Positions 1 to 7,891 of a DNA stretch of 64,000 nt are shown here, one piece after another. Origin of the DNA: JABGQS01 sp963674545 (GTDB lineage: Bacteria; Bacillota; Clostridia; Christensenellales; SZUA-584); NCBI GenBank assembly GCA_963674545.2, contig CAXXFB010000001.1:62001-126000 (forward strand), in the 5' to 3' direction. Position 1 is the first letter of the stretch; the number at the start of each line of letters is the position of its first letter. The position numbers and the translations under genes are program-made. Below the pieces are notes generated by a model, which worked only from the letters and a program-made list of their open reading frames with translations, was not told the origin of the DNA and searched no databases.

Positions 1-13
1 TAAACCGGGTTCT

Positions 14-685
14 ATGGCAAAGTATATCGATCATACATTGCTGAAACCGCAGGCTACAAAAGAACAGATAAAAAAAGTATGCGACGAAGCAAAGCAGTAT
101 AATTTCGCAAGCGTGTGCGTTAATCCATGCTATATAGACTTTGTGGCACAAGAGATTAAAAGCAGCGGTGTTGCGCCGTGCGTGGTAATAGGCTTTCCGC
201 TGGGAGCAACCTTGCCGGAGATCAAAGCAGCTGAAACAAAAGCAGTAATAGAGCTTGGCGCAAAAGAAGTGGATATGGTAGTAAACATAGGCGCAATAAA
301 ATCCTGCGACTGGTCACTTGTACAGCAGGATATTGAAGCAGTAGTTTCTGCGGCAGAGGGTAAAGCTCTGGTTAAAACGATAATAGAGACGTGCCTTTTA
401 ACGGACAATGAGAAAATAAAGGTATGCTCTTTGGCAAAACAGGCGGGAGCAGACTTTGTAAAAACTTCTACAGGTTTCTCGACCGGAGGGGCAACTGAGC
501 ATGACGTTAAGCTGATGAGGCAGGCCGTCGGACCGGATATGGGGGTGAAAGCTTCCGGAGGTGTAAGGGACTATGAAACTGCTGTAAAGATGATAAAAGC
601 AGGGGCAACAAGGCTGGGGACAAGTTCCGGCGTCGCAATAGTTTCGGGCAGCCAAGCGCAGCAAAAAAGCGGCGATAATTATTAA
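14..685 (+). CDS. deoC: Deoxyribose-phosphate aldolase
   Basis: 223 aa, full family length. It cleaves 2-deoxyribose-5-phosphate to glyceraldehyde-3-phosphate and acetaldehyde in the cytosol. The N-terminal YIDHTLLKP signature is present. The Schiff-base lysine is K150 in FVKTSTGF, the proton-relay lysine is K179 in VKASGG, and the catalytic aspartate is D87 in EVDMV. The ribosome binding site would lie before the window, so a start a few codons upstream cannot be excluded. A Gfo/Idh/MocA gene follows 33 bp later on the same strand, so it probably ends a carbohydrate operon that begins outside the window. Confidence 0.96.
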   Translation: MAKYIDHTLLKPQATKEQIKKVCDEAKQYNFASVCVNPCYIDFVAQEIKSSGVAPCVVIGFPLGATLPEIKAAETKAVIELGAKEVDMVVNIGAIKSCDWSLVQQDIEAVVSAAEGKALVKTIIETCLLTDNEKIKVCSLAKQAGADFVKTSTGFSTGGATEHDVKLMRQAVGPDMGVKASGGVRDYETAVKMIKAGATRLGTSSGVAIVSGSQAQQKSGDNY

Positions 686-718
686 TACACATAATATAGA
701 CATAAACAGAAAGGAAGA

Positions 719-1726
719 ATGATGAAACCGGTTAAATGGGGCATAGTATCAACAGGGAACATTGCAGACAAATTTACAAACAGTCTAAAACTGGTAGAGG
801 GCGCAGTTATAGAGGCAGTTGCCTCCAGAAGTGAAGATAAGGCAATGGCATTTGCACAAATGCATGGTGCTAATAAGTATTATTCAAGCTATGAACAAAT
901 GAGTGCTGACCCGCAGATTGATATAGTATATATCGGCACGCCTAACAATTATCATTATGAAAACTCAATAATGTTTATGGAAAAAGGCAAAAGTGTACTT
1001 TGCGAAAAACCGCTGGGCGTGAACGAAGCGCAGGTGAGAGCCATGATTGAAAAGGCAAAGCAGAATGGCGTCTTCTTCATGGAAGGAATGTGGACGAGGT
1101 TTTTCCCTGCGATAAAAAAAGCACTGGAGTGGGTAAAGGATGGCTCAATAGGGCAGCCAAAAGCGCTCTTTGCCAATTTTGGAATAGACACTTCAGATAA
1201 TAAAGAAGCATGGCGATTCAAGAATGATATGGCCGGCGGAGCTATGATGGATGTTGGGATATATCCGCTGGCTATGGCTTTTGCAGCTTTTGGCACAGAC
1301 TACTGCGATATATATTCAACAGCAGTTGTTAAGAACGGAGTCGATGTAACGAACTCAGTTACGCTAACATATCCGGACGGAAAGTTTGCCGTGCTGGGAA
1401 GTTCTCTAAGTTTGATAATGGAGAATAAAGTGCTGATATCCGGGTCTGAAGGTGGAGTGAGTATTGGCGAGAACTGCAACTGGTGGCGGCCTGACAGTGC
1501 AAGACTTTTGAAAAGGCAAGGCAATGTCATGGAGTATGACATAAAGGAAACATTCAAACAGCCATTTGAAACGATAGGTTTCCAGTTTGAAGCAAAGGCT
1601 GTTCAGGACTATTTCCTTGCCGGAGCGCAGCAGGCAGATGAAATGACGTGGGAAGATTCAATAAAGATATCGGCTGCTATTGATAAGCTAAGAAAAACAT
1701 GGGGCGTTGTATACGAAGAAGATTGA
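719..1726 (+). CDS. Gfo/Idh/MocA family NAD(P)-dependent oxidoreductase
   Basis: 335 aa (334 if the second ATG at 722, better spaced from the AGGAAG, is used). It has an N-terminal Rossmann fold (GIVSTGNIADKF) and the diagnostic CEKPLGVN motif near residue 98, whose Lys-Pro pair positions substrate and cofactor. The C-terminal alpha/beta domain is typical of dimeric dehydrogenases acting on sugars, inositols or trans-dihydrodiols. The substrate cannot be told from sequence. It follows deoC closely and ends at a strong terminator, so the two are probably co-transcribed. Confidence 0.92.
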   Translation: MMKPVKWGIVSTGNIADKFTNSLKLVEGAVIEAVASRSEDKAMAFAQMHGANKYYSSYEQMSADPQIDIVYIGTPNNYHYENSIMFMEKGKSVLCEKPLGVNEAQVRAMIEKAKQNGVFFMEGMWTRFFPAIKKALEWVKDGSIGQPKALFANFGIDTSDNKEAWRFKNDMAGGAMMDVGIYPLAMAFAAFGTDYCDIYSTAVVKNGVDVTNSVTLTYPDGKFAVLGSSLSLIMENKVLISGSEGGVSIGENCNWWRPDSARLLKRQGNVMEYDIKETFKQPFETIGFQFEAKAVQDYFLAGAQQADEMTWEDSIKISAAIDKLRKTWGVVYEED

Positions 1727-1749
1727 TAAACTGAAAATTCAGCAATCTA

Positions 1750-1779
1750 AAGGAGCATATCATGATATGCTCCTTTTTA
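1750..1779 (+). terminator. Intrinsic terminator after the Gfo/Idh/MocA gene
   Basis: A perfect 10-bp stem (AGGAGCATAT / ATATGCTCCT) with a CATG loop is followed by TTTTT, 25 bp after the stop codon. Confidence 0.9.
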
Positions 1780-1822
1780 GTATAGCCTGGCACATCAGAA
1801 GCGATATGCCAAGGTGCTGTTT

Positions 1823-1929
1823 AGCATCAAATGAAGCGCAAAAACTGGTATAAACTGCGCTTTACTTCAATTGACAAGCATTATAAATAACGATACAATT
1901 AAAACGCTGTTAATACGAAATTTGATGCT
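1823..1929. repeat. 10-bp inverted repeat flanking the aldolase promoter
   Basis: AGCATCAAAT at 1823-1832 and its exact complement ATTTGATGCT at 1920-1929 bracket the promoter at 1871-1899. A second pair (AAGCGCA at about 1834, TGCGCTT at about 1856) lies between the upstream arm and the -35. This could be a two-site operator; no factor is known. Confidence 0.35.
1871..1899 (+). promoter_or_regulatory. Sigma-A promoter of the class II aldolase gene
   Basis: Consensus -35 TTGACA (1871-1876), 17-bp spacer and -10 TACAAT (1894-1899). It predicts a leader of roughly 70 nt before the preferred start at 1980. Confidence 0.8.
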
Positions 1930-1979
1930 TTGCTTTAGAAAAGGAAGTATTAAAATAAAAATTGAATGGAGAAAACGAA

Positions 1980-2885
1980 GTGATAAAAACAGGAGAAATC
2001 GTCAAAAATGCACTCAACGCCGGTATCGTTATACCGGCCTTTAACATACCGCATCTGCCGATGCTTGAGTATGTTATAAAGGCAGTCAGCGACCTTGATT
2101 CGTTTGCACTTATTCAAGTTGCCAGACTGGAGTGGGAAAAGTTTGAATCGAAGAGCTTAAAAGCAGTTCGGGACGAGTTTGAAAAGTATGATAACCCGAA
2201 AAATGTAAGACTGCATCTGGATCATGTTCCGGTAATAGACGAAGACCATCTTGAAGTAGACTACGTTTCTATAATTAAAGAGGCAATAGCGCTTGGATAC
2301 AAATCTGTGATGGTGGACGGCTCAAGGTTAAGCCTTGATGAAAACATTGAAGCGACTAAGAAGGTTGCAGACATTTCACACGCAGCAGGAATAGTTTGTG
2401 AAGCGGAGCTGGGAGCGGTGCTTGGGCACGAAGAGGGTCCGCTGCCGCCCTATGAAGAGCTCTTTGAATCCGGTGCGGGCTTTACCAGAGTGGATGAGGC
2501 TGTCAAGTTTGTAGAACAGTCAAATTGCGACTGGCTTTCAGTTGCTGTTGGAAACATCCACGGTGCGATATCTGCAGCTTCAAGAGATAAGAAAAAGCCT
2601 GAAGCAAGGATAAATATAGAGCATCTTAAAAAGCTGAAGGATGCAACGGGAATACCGCTGGTGCTGCACGGCGGCTCCGGGATAAGACAGGCAGACATTC
2701 TTGAAGCGGTTAAGAACGGTATAGCCAAGATAAACGTCGGCACAGAGATCCGCCAGGCATATGAGCAGGGCGTGAAGAGCACAGGCAGCATAGAAGGCGG
2801 TCAACAAGCGTGCTATGAGCGTGTAAAGTGGCTGATAAGCGACTTCTTCCACATCGAAGGCACAAGAAAGATCGTTGCAGAATAA
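1980..2885 (+). CDS. Class II (zinc) ketose-bisphosphate aldolase family protein
   Basis: 301 aa from GTG 1980, which sits 8 nt after TGGAG. A longer reading from TTG 1962 has no well-placed ribosome site. Family landmarks are HLDHVP (catalytic Asp and metal His), EAELG, VGNIHG and LHGGSGI (metal histidines) and NVGTEIR (phosphate binding). The family cleaves fructose-, tagatose- or related ketose-bisphosphates into two triose units. The divergent spacing around LDH and the DGSRLSLDENI variant argue against housekeeping fructose-bisphosphate aldolase and for a catabolic substrate, which cannot be named. It is monocistronic, with its own promoter and terminator. Confidence 0.9.
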   Translation: MIKTGEIVKNALNAGIVIPAFNIPHLPMLEYVIKAVSDLDSFALIQVARLEWEKFESKSLKAVRDEFEKYDNPKNVRLHLDHVPVIDEDHLEVDYVSIIKEAIALGYKSVMVDGSRLSLDENIEATKKVADISHAAGIVCEAELGAVLGHEEGPLPPYEELFESGAGFTRVDEAVKFVEQSNCDWLSVAVGNIHGAISAASRDKKKPEARINIEHLKKLKDATGIPLVLHGGSGIRQADILEAVKNGIAKINVGTEIRQAYEQGVKSTGSIEGGQQACYERVKWLISDFFHIEGTRKIVAE

Positions 2886-2902
2886 TATAATCGTAACTGT
2901 AA

Positions 2903-2934
2903 GGAAGCTTGCATAATTCGCAGGCTTCTTTTAA
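2903..2934 (+). terminator. Intrinsic terminator after the class II aldolase
   Basis: A GAAGCTTGC / GCAGGCTTC stem (one G-T wobble) is followed by TTTTAA, 17 bp after the stop. Confidence 0.8.
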
Positions 2935-2988
2935 TATTGATATATAGTAGTATTAGATAAGGGATATACAAATTCAAAGGATGCGCCA

Positions 2989-3618
2989 ATGGAGAATAGA
3001 GACAGATGGATAGTGTTCGACGCTATGGGTGTTATTTTCAAGGTGGGAGATGATACACGCAGGCTGCTTATTCCCATGCTGAAAGAACTTGCGCCGTCGT
3101 TCAGTTCACAGCAAATATACGATATATATATTGAAGCAAGCCTGGGCAACATATCAGCGTTTGACTTCTGGCAGAAGCTTGGATTGGGCGAAGACTATCC
3201 GGAAATACAGGATGCTTATCTTGATCAGTACCTTACTTTAGATGAGTTTTTCAAACCTGCGGCGGAAGAGTTAGCAGAGAACTACAGGCTTGCGTTGCTC
3301 TCTAACGACCTTAGTGAGTGGTCAAAGCATCTTCGTGAAAGACACGGGCTGAATGAGTTTTTCGATGAAGTTATCATAAGTGCTGATGTGCACTGCCGAA
3401 AACCATCAGAACAGATATACAATATACTTCTGCAGCGTATAGGCGCACAATCCGGGGACTGCATTTTTATAGACGACAGCATAGAAAATCTAAAAGCTGC
3501 TGCAAGGCTGGGCATACACACTATTCTTTACAATCGCGACAGGATAACTAATTTTGACGGATACTTGATCAATTCTTTTGTCGATTTGAAACATGTCGTT
3601 CACAAAATTTACAGTTAA
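2989..3618 (+). CDS. HAD superfamily hydrolase (subfamily IA-like)
   Basis: 209 aa cytosolic phosphatase-type protein. Motif I is VFDAMGV: the nucleophilic Asp is present, but the usual second Asp two residues on is Met, as in YihX/dehalogenase-like branches where that position is also not Asp. Motif II is LLSND, motif III the Lys of CRKP, and motif IV FIDDS. A helical cap lies between motifs I and II. The substrate is unknown. It stands alone between the aldolase and the AtuA operon, and a leaky terminator-like palindrome follows. Confidence 0.88.
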   Translation: MENRDRWIVFDAMGVIFKVGDDTRRLLIPMLKELAPSFSSQQIYDIYIEASLGNISAFDFWQKLGLGEDYPEIQDAYLDQYLTLDEFFKPAAEELAENYRLALLSNDLSEWSKHLRERHGLNEFFDEVIISADVHCRKPSEQIYNILLQRIGAQSGDCIFIDDSIENLKAAARLGIHTILYNRDRITNFDGYLINSFVDLKHVVHKIYS

Positions 3619-3619
3619 C

Positions 3620-3642
3620 ATGAACATTGTTCATTTTTTTTG
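3620..3642 (+). terminator. Perfect 7-1-7 palindrome followed by a T run
   Basis: ATGAACA-T-TGTTCAT (3620-3634) is followed directly by seven or more T. The stem is AT-rich, so it is either a weak terminator for the HAD gene or an operator about 40 bp upstream of the AtuA-operon -10. Both readings fit. Confidence 0.45.
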
Positions 3643-3671
3643 ATTTTGCATAAACATTCATAATATATATA

Positions 3672-3680
3672 TGCTATAAT
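3672..3680 (+). promoter_or_regulatory. Extended -10 promoter of the AtuA-dehydratase operon
   Basis: TGCTATAAT (extended TGn plus consensus -10 at 3675-3680). There is no convincing -35; TAAACA lies 18 bp upstream. The start codon is 36 nt downstream. Confidence 0.55.
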
Positions 3681-3715
3681 GCAGAGGTTGCAAAACAATC
3701 TGTTTGGAGGGTATC

Positions 3716-5041
3716 ATGAAGATCATAGCACTTACTGGCATGCTCGGATATGGTTATACAAACAAAGCGCTTGAAAACGCATTTGAGCAGAATCCAGACT
3801 ACATCGGCGTTGACGCAGGCTCAACAGACCCGGGCCCCTACTATCTCGGCAGCGGCAAGTCTTTTACAAATCGCAGCGCAGTCAAGCGTGACCTTGCGCT
3901 TTCACTTCCAAGAGCAGTGAAAAACAAAATACCATTCATTATCGGCACAGCGGGCGGCAGCGGCGCAAAACCGCACGTAGACTGGCTGTGCGAAATAATA
4001 GATGAGATTGCATCGGAGTACAATCTGTCTTTTAAAACGGCTGTTATATATGCGGATGTCGAAAAAGATTACGTGCTAAAGAAATATAGTGAAGGCAAGA
4101 TTAAGCCTATGGGAAAGCTGGAAGCAACTCCGCAGAGCATAGAGAAGAGCAACCGTATAGTAGCTCAACTGTCTGCAAAACCTGTAATAGAGGCGCTGGA
4201 CAACTGTGCAGATGTAATAATCGCAGGAAGACTTTGCGATACGGCGATATATGCCGCACCTGCAATACGAGAAGGTTTTGACCATGGCCTTGCGTTCCAC
4301 ATGGCAAAGATAATGGAGTGCGGCAGCATGTGCAGCGAACCGCTTAGCGCATCAGACGTTATGATGGGCGAGATAAACGGCGACAGTTTTGTACTTACTC
4401 CTATGAACGATATAAGAAAATGCACTATACAGAGGGTGGCGGCGCATACGATGTATGAGCAGTCCAATCCATATAAGATATATGAGCCGGATGGTGAGAT
4501 CGACCTTGAAAACAGCAGCTATGACCAGATAAGCGAGCGAAGCGTGAGGGTTTCGGGCAGTGTTATAAAAGAAGCGCAGAAGAAGACACTGAAGCTTGAA
4601 GGGACGATGATCGCCGGTTACCGCACTATTAGTATTGCCAGCATAAATGATCCGGTAACCATAGACAACATCGACCTTATCTTTAACAGTGCAAAAGAGT
4701 TTGCGGCAGAAAACTTTTCTGACATTCCCGCTGACGACTACAGAATTTCGCTTAAAAAATATGGAAGCAGAGAAACGAGCTTCGGTATAATATTGGAAGT
4801 GGTCGGGAAAACTTGTGAAATTTCGGAGGCAGTCTGTGCTGTAATGCGTGCACGAATGCTTCACTTCGATTATCCGGGAAGAAAATCTACGGCAGGCAAT
4901 CTTGCATTCCCGTATTCGCCTTCGGATGTAAAGATGGGAGAGGTATACACATTCAGCCTCTATCATCTGTGTGAAGTAGATGACGAGATGGAATGTGCAA
5001 AAATAGTATACGGAGGTTACACAGATGGCGAAGCTTATTGA
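3716..5041 (+). CDS. AtuA-like (DUF1446) family protein
   Basis: 441 aa from ATG 3716, 5 nt after TTGGAGGG; the upstream in-frame TTG overlaps that ribosome site and is rejected. The family is named after acyclic terpene utilisation protein AtuA, but its biochemistry is poorly defined. The N-terminal half has Gly-rich GTAGGSGAKPH near residue 85 and a conserved GRLCDTAIYAAP stretch. No signal peptide or membrane span is visible. The DUF4387 gene overlaps its end by 17 nt and two dehydratase subunits follow, so a shared hydroxy-acid or enoyl-acid pathway is inferred. Confidence 0.85.
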   Translation: MKIIALTGMLGYGYTNKALENAFEQNPDYIGVDAGSTDPGPYYLGSGKSFTNRSAVKRDLALSLPRAVKNKIPFIIGTAGGSGAKPHVDWLCEIIDEIASEYNLSFKTAVIYADVEKDYVLKKYSEGKIKPMGKLEATPQSIEKSNRIVAQLSAKPVIEALDNCADVIIAGRLCDTAIYAAPAIREGFDHGLAFHMAKIMECGSMCSEPLSASDVMMGEINGDSFVLTPMNDIRKCTIQRVAAHTMYEQSNPYKIYEPDGEIDLENSSYDQISERSVRVSGSVIKEAQKKTLKLEGTMIAGYRTISIASINDPVTIDNIDLIFNSAKEFAAENFSDIPADDYRISLKKYGSRETSFGIILEVVGKTCEISEAVCAVMRARMLHFDYPGRKSTAGNLAFPYSPSDVKMGEVYTFSLYHLCEVDDEMECAKIVYGGYTDGEAY

Positions 5042-5324
5042 TGTGGCAAGGATAGTAAGGTCTAAGAACGCCGGCCCGCTGTATGTGACTTTTGATATTA
5101 TGTTTGATTCAAAGGCTGACCTTCATCGTGCTGCAGCTGCTATAGATGAAAAGCTGATATCGGCTCTATACTGCGTAGACGAAAAGGATGTATCGATAAT
5201 ACCTTATGATGTAGTAAATTCAATGAAGATAACCATACCGAGAGACTTTATAAGCGGCGAAATAGGCGACGACGATATATACGGCTGTCAGCAGCATGTG
5301 AAGCTATCACAGGTCGAGATATAA
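5025..5324 (+). CDS. DUF4387 family protein
   Basis: 99 aa. ATG 5025 lies 9 nt after ACGGAGG, inside the end of the AtuA-like gene, so the two are translationally coupled. The N-terminal LIDVARIVRSKNAGPLYVTFD and the central SALYCVDE are typical of this small domain, which elsewhere occurs beside or fused to AtuA-like proteins. It is probably an obligate small subunit of the AtuA-like protein. Its catalytic role is unknown. Confidence 0.85.
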   Translation: MAKLIDVARIVRSKNAGPLYVTFDIMFDSKADLHRAAAAIDEKLISALYCVDEKDVSIIPYDVVNSMKITIPRDFISGEIGDDDIYGCQQHVKLSQVEI

Positions 5325-5335
5325 CGGGGGATAGT

Positions 5336-6253
5336 ATGCTCACACAGGAAACATTGAAACAGGCGGTTTTCAAAGCTATCGTAAAAGGTTCAAGCTACAT
5401 AAGCGATGATGTACTGGAAGCGCTCAAAAACGCATATGAAACAGAATCGAACACCTCAACGAAGCTGGGGCTTAAAAGCTCTATAGACAGCCTTTTGATA
5501 TCAAGAGAAATAGGAAGTCCTGCATGCCCGGATACAGGCTGGCCGCTTTTTTTCTTTAAGATTGGAAACGAAGCGCAGATAGAGGGCGGAATACTTGCAC
5601 TGGAAGACAGCGTTCGGCAGATGGTGGAAAAAGCTACTGAAGAGGGATACTTGCGAAAAACTATGAAGCATCCTCTTACAGGATACGACCCGGGTAACAA
5701 CATTGGCAACAATATACCATGGTTTACATACAAATTTGTGCCGGGAGATAAGCTGCAGGTTACATACGTAGCAAAGGGCGGAGGCAGCGAGGTGTTTGGC
5801 GGAACACAGTCACGCATGGTTGCTTTTGCTGACGGAACTGCCGGAATAAAGAAATTCGTTATTGATGCGTTTAAAGCTGCAACATATGCCGGGGCGATAT
5901 GCCCGCCTTCGATACTTGGCGTAGGCATTGGCGGCACGGCAAATATAGCTGCAGACCTTGCAAAAGAAGCGGCATGTCTGCGCACGATAGGAACCCACAA
6001 CCCGGAAAGAGAATTCAGAACGCTGGAAGATGAACTGGAAAAGGCAATAAATTCGCTGGGAATAGGAACTATGGGTTCAGGCGGCAGTACAAGTGTATTG
6101 AAGGTAAACGTGGAGTACGCATACACGCACATAGCGGGTATAGCTGTAGCCATCAGCAGCAACTGTTTTGTTGCAAGGCGGGGCACATACCTTGTTCATG
6201 CAGACGGCAGTATGAAATACTTAAGCGACCCGGACTGGTTTGGAGGACGCTAA
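5336..6253 (+). CDS. Class I fumarase / tartrate dehydratase family, alpha subunit
   Basis: 305 aa, the usual length for the separate N-terminal subunit of two-subunit Fe-S hydro-lyases. The three cluster cysteines are recognisable in ACPDTGWP, AICPPSILGVGIGG and SSNCFVARRG. It binds an oxygen-labile [4Fe-4S] cluster and hydrates or dehydrates a dicarboxylic acid together with the beta subunit, whose gene overlaps by 4 codons from the start at 6255 upstream region. Fumarate, L-tartrate or a methylated C4-C5 acid are all possible substrates. The linkage to AtuA/DUF4387 argues against a housekeeping fumarase. Confidence 0.9.
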   Translation: MLTQETLKQAVFKAIVKGSSYISDDVLEALKNAYETESNTSTKLGLKSSIDSLLISREIGSPACPDTGWPLFFFKIGNEAQIEGGILALEDSVRQMVEKATEEGYLRKTMKHPLTGYDPGNNIGNNIPWFTYKFVPGDKLQVTYVAKGGGSEVFGGTQSRMVAFADGTAGIKKFVIDAFKAATYAGAICPPSILGVGIGGTANIAADLAKEAACLRTIGTHNPEREFRTLEDELEKAINSLGIGTMGSGGSTSVLKVNVEYAYTHIAGIAVAISSNCFVARRGTYLVHADGSMKYLSDPDWFGGR

Positions 6254-6254
6254 A

Positions 6255-6878
6255 ATGAATGAATATCATCTTGTTTCGCCGCTTAAAGAAAGCGATATTA
6301 AAAAACTTCGGATAGGTGATACAGTCTACCTGTCAGGGAAGGCATTCACATGCCGCTCGAAGCTTCAAAGGTCTGTTTTTGATGAAGGATTAAAGCTTCC
6401 GGAAAATCTGATGGAGAACGATATACTTATACACGTCGGTCCGGTGATAAGAAAGCGTGAAGGAAACTATAAGCTGATTTCGTTCATGCCTACTTCCAGC
6501 GTAAGGTTTGAAAAATGGGGAGCGCTTTCAATTGAAAAATGGGGGCTAAAAGCGATCGTAGGGAAAACTACCATGGGTGATGAGACGGCAGAGGCAATGA
6601 AGCGCTTAGGATGTGTACATCTGTCTCCAAGAAGCGTCAGCCCGAATCTGTGGGTAAATTCCATAGTGATAGAAGGGGTAGACCTGTTTGATGAAATGGG
6701 TTCTATAGAAGCGCCGTGGCAGCTAAGTATAAACGAGCTTGGGCCTTTTGTTGTAGATATGGACACTCAGGGCGGCAGACTGTTTGAAGTTCTGGATAAA
6801 GAGGTCGAACGCAACCTCGACAAAGCATATAAAGACCTTGGTATACCCGAAGACTTTAAATATACTAAGCTTTATTAG
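6255..6878 (+). CDS. Class I fumarase / tartrate dehydratase family, beta subunit
   Basis: 207 aa from ATG 6255, 8 nt after TTTGGAGGA, which lies in the last codons of the alpha gene. This is the swivelling C-terminal domain family of class I hydro-lyases: LSGKAFTCRSKLQR near the N terminus, HVGPVI, and VGKTTMGDETAEAM for substrate binding. It forms the active heteromer with the alpha subunit. It is the last gene of the AtuA operon; no clear terminator follows and a new promoter region begins within 30 bp. Confidence 0.9.
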   Translation: MNEYHLVSPLKESDIKKLRIGDTVYLSGKAFTCRSKLQRSVFDEGLKLPENLMENDILIHVGPVIRKREGNYKLISFMPTSSVRFEKWGALSIEKWGLKAIVGKTTMGDETAEAMKRLGCVHLSPRSVSPNLWVNSIVIEGVDLFDEMGSIEAPWQLSINELGPFVVDMDTQGGRLFEVLDKEVERNLDKAYKDLGIPEDFKYTKLY

Positions 6879-6901
6879 CTTTGTGTAGCCGGAAGAGTAT
6901 G

Positions 6902-6932
6902 TTGTTTATGTGCGTTGTAACTGATATATAAT
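6902..6932 (+). promoter_or_regulatory. Candidate promoter for the KDPG aldolase operon
   Basis: TTGTTT (6902-6907) and TATAAT (6927-6932) are separated by 19 bp, followed by the short dyad TAGAATAATTCTA (6932-6944). The long spacer makes this tentative. Confidence 0.35.
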
Positions 6933-7098
6933 AGAATAATTCTAATAATGTATCGAATTTTTAGATTCTATTATCAGAAAGCATAAAAAACAAGATAACA
7001 TTTACCGTTATTTGCATCAGGGTGTAACATTATTTATTGCTTGCATGCTGAAAATAATGGTAATAGAATATAATCATATAATAAGAGGAGATATTTTA

Positions 7099-7881
7099 AT
7101 GAAAGATGTGATGGACAGAATCGGCAGATTAGGGCTGGTTCCGGTTGTAGTGATAGAAGATGAAAAAGACGCTTTGCAAACAGCTAAAGCGATGATAGAT
7201 GGCGGGCTGCCGGTAATGGAGATTACTTTACGTACCGATGCAGGTATACCTTCAATAGCAAGAATCAAGAAGGAGTATCCGCAAATACTGCTTGGTGCCG
7301 GAACGGTGCTAAGCGTAAGCAAAGCAAAGGAAGCGGTAGAAGCCGGTGCAGAGTTTATTGTTGCGCCAGGGTTCAATGATGAGCTTGTTAAGTGGTGCAT
7401 AGATAACGACGTTGCAGTAACGCCCGGTTGCGTCACACCGACAGAGATAGAGCATGCGCTGTCGTTTGGACTGAATATACTGAAGTTCTTTCCCGCCAGC
7501 ATATATGGCGGTATTAAGGGGTGCAAAGCGCTCTACGGTCCATACAGGATGGTCAAATTTATACCAACCGGAGGAGTTGCGTTAAATAACCTTTCAGAAT
7601 TTGCCGACAAGGAATTTATACATGCAATTGGCGGCGGATGGCTTTGCAAGACGACGGATATCAGCAAAGGTAATTTCGATGATATCGTTAGCACGGTAAA
7701 AGAGTCTATAGACGTGCTGCTTGGATTTTGTCTTGACGATATTGCTAAGTTTGGCGGCGATGTGGAAACAAACAATCTTTCGCGTGCTGCTTACTACCTT
7801 GAGGCAAAGGGCTGCAAAGCGGTATCTGAAAATCAGTACACCAGCAGCAGCGGAAAAACGATAAATATTAAATTAAAATAG
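7099..7881 (+). CDS. eda: 2-keto-3-deoxy-6-phosphogluconate aldolase (KHG/KDPG family) with C-terminal extension
   Basis: 260 aa from ATG 7099 (AGAGGAG 8 nt upstream). It splits KDPG into pyruvate and glyceraldehyde-3-phosphate. Residues 1-205 are the class I aldolase barrel, with catalytic Glu in VMEITLRT, GAGTV, PGCVTPTEIE and the Schiff-base Lys in LKFFPAS. The normal family length is about 205-215 aa. The extra 50 residues (VETNNLSRAAYYLEAKGCK and onward) resemble half of a glyoxalase/VOC module. KDG kinase follows after 10 bp, so the pair completes a lower 2-keto-3-deoxygluconate route. Confidence 0.92.
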   Translation: MKDVMDRIGRLGLVPVVVIEDEKDALQTAKAMIDGGLPVMEITLRTDAGIPSIARIKKEYPQILLGAGTVLSVSKAKEAVEAGAEFIVAPGFNDELVKWCIDNDVAVTPGCVTPTEIEHALSFGLNILKFFPASIYGGIKGCKALYGPYRMVKFIPTGGVALNNLSEFADKEFIHAIGGGWLCKTTDISKGNFDDIVSTVKESIDVLLGFCLDDIAKFGGDVETNNLSRAAYYLEAKGCKAVSENQYTSSSGKTINIKLK

Positions 7882-7891
7882 GAGACAGAGA

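Noticed and set aside
5395..6186. 263-codon reading frame on the reverse strand
   Set aside because: It is the antisense shadow of the dehydratase alpha gene, without a ribosome site or recognisable motif.
7069..7074. TATAAT just before the KDPG aldolase gene as the -10
   Set aside because: The nearest TTGCAT is 22 bp upstream, too far, and the hexamer lies only 25 nt before the start codon.
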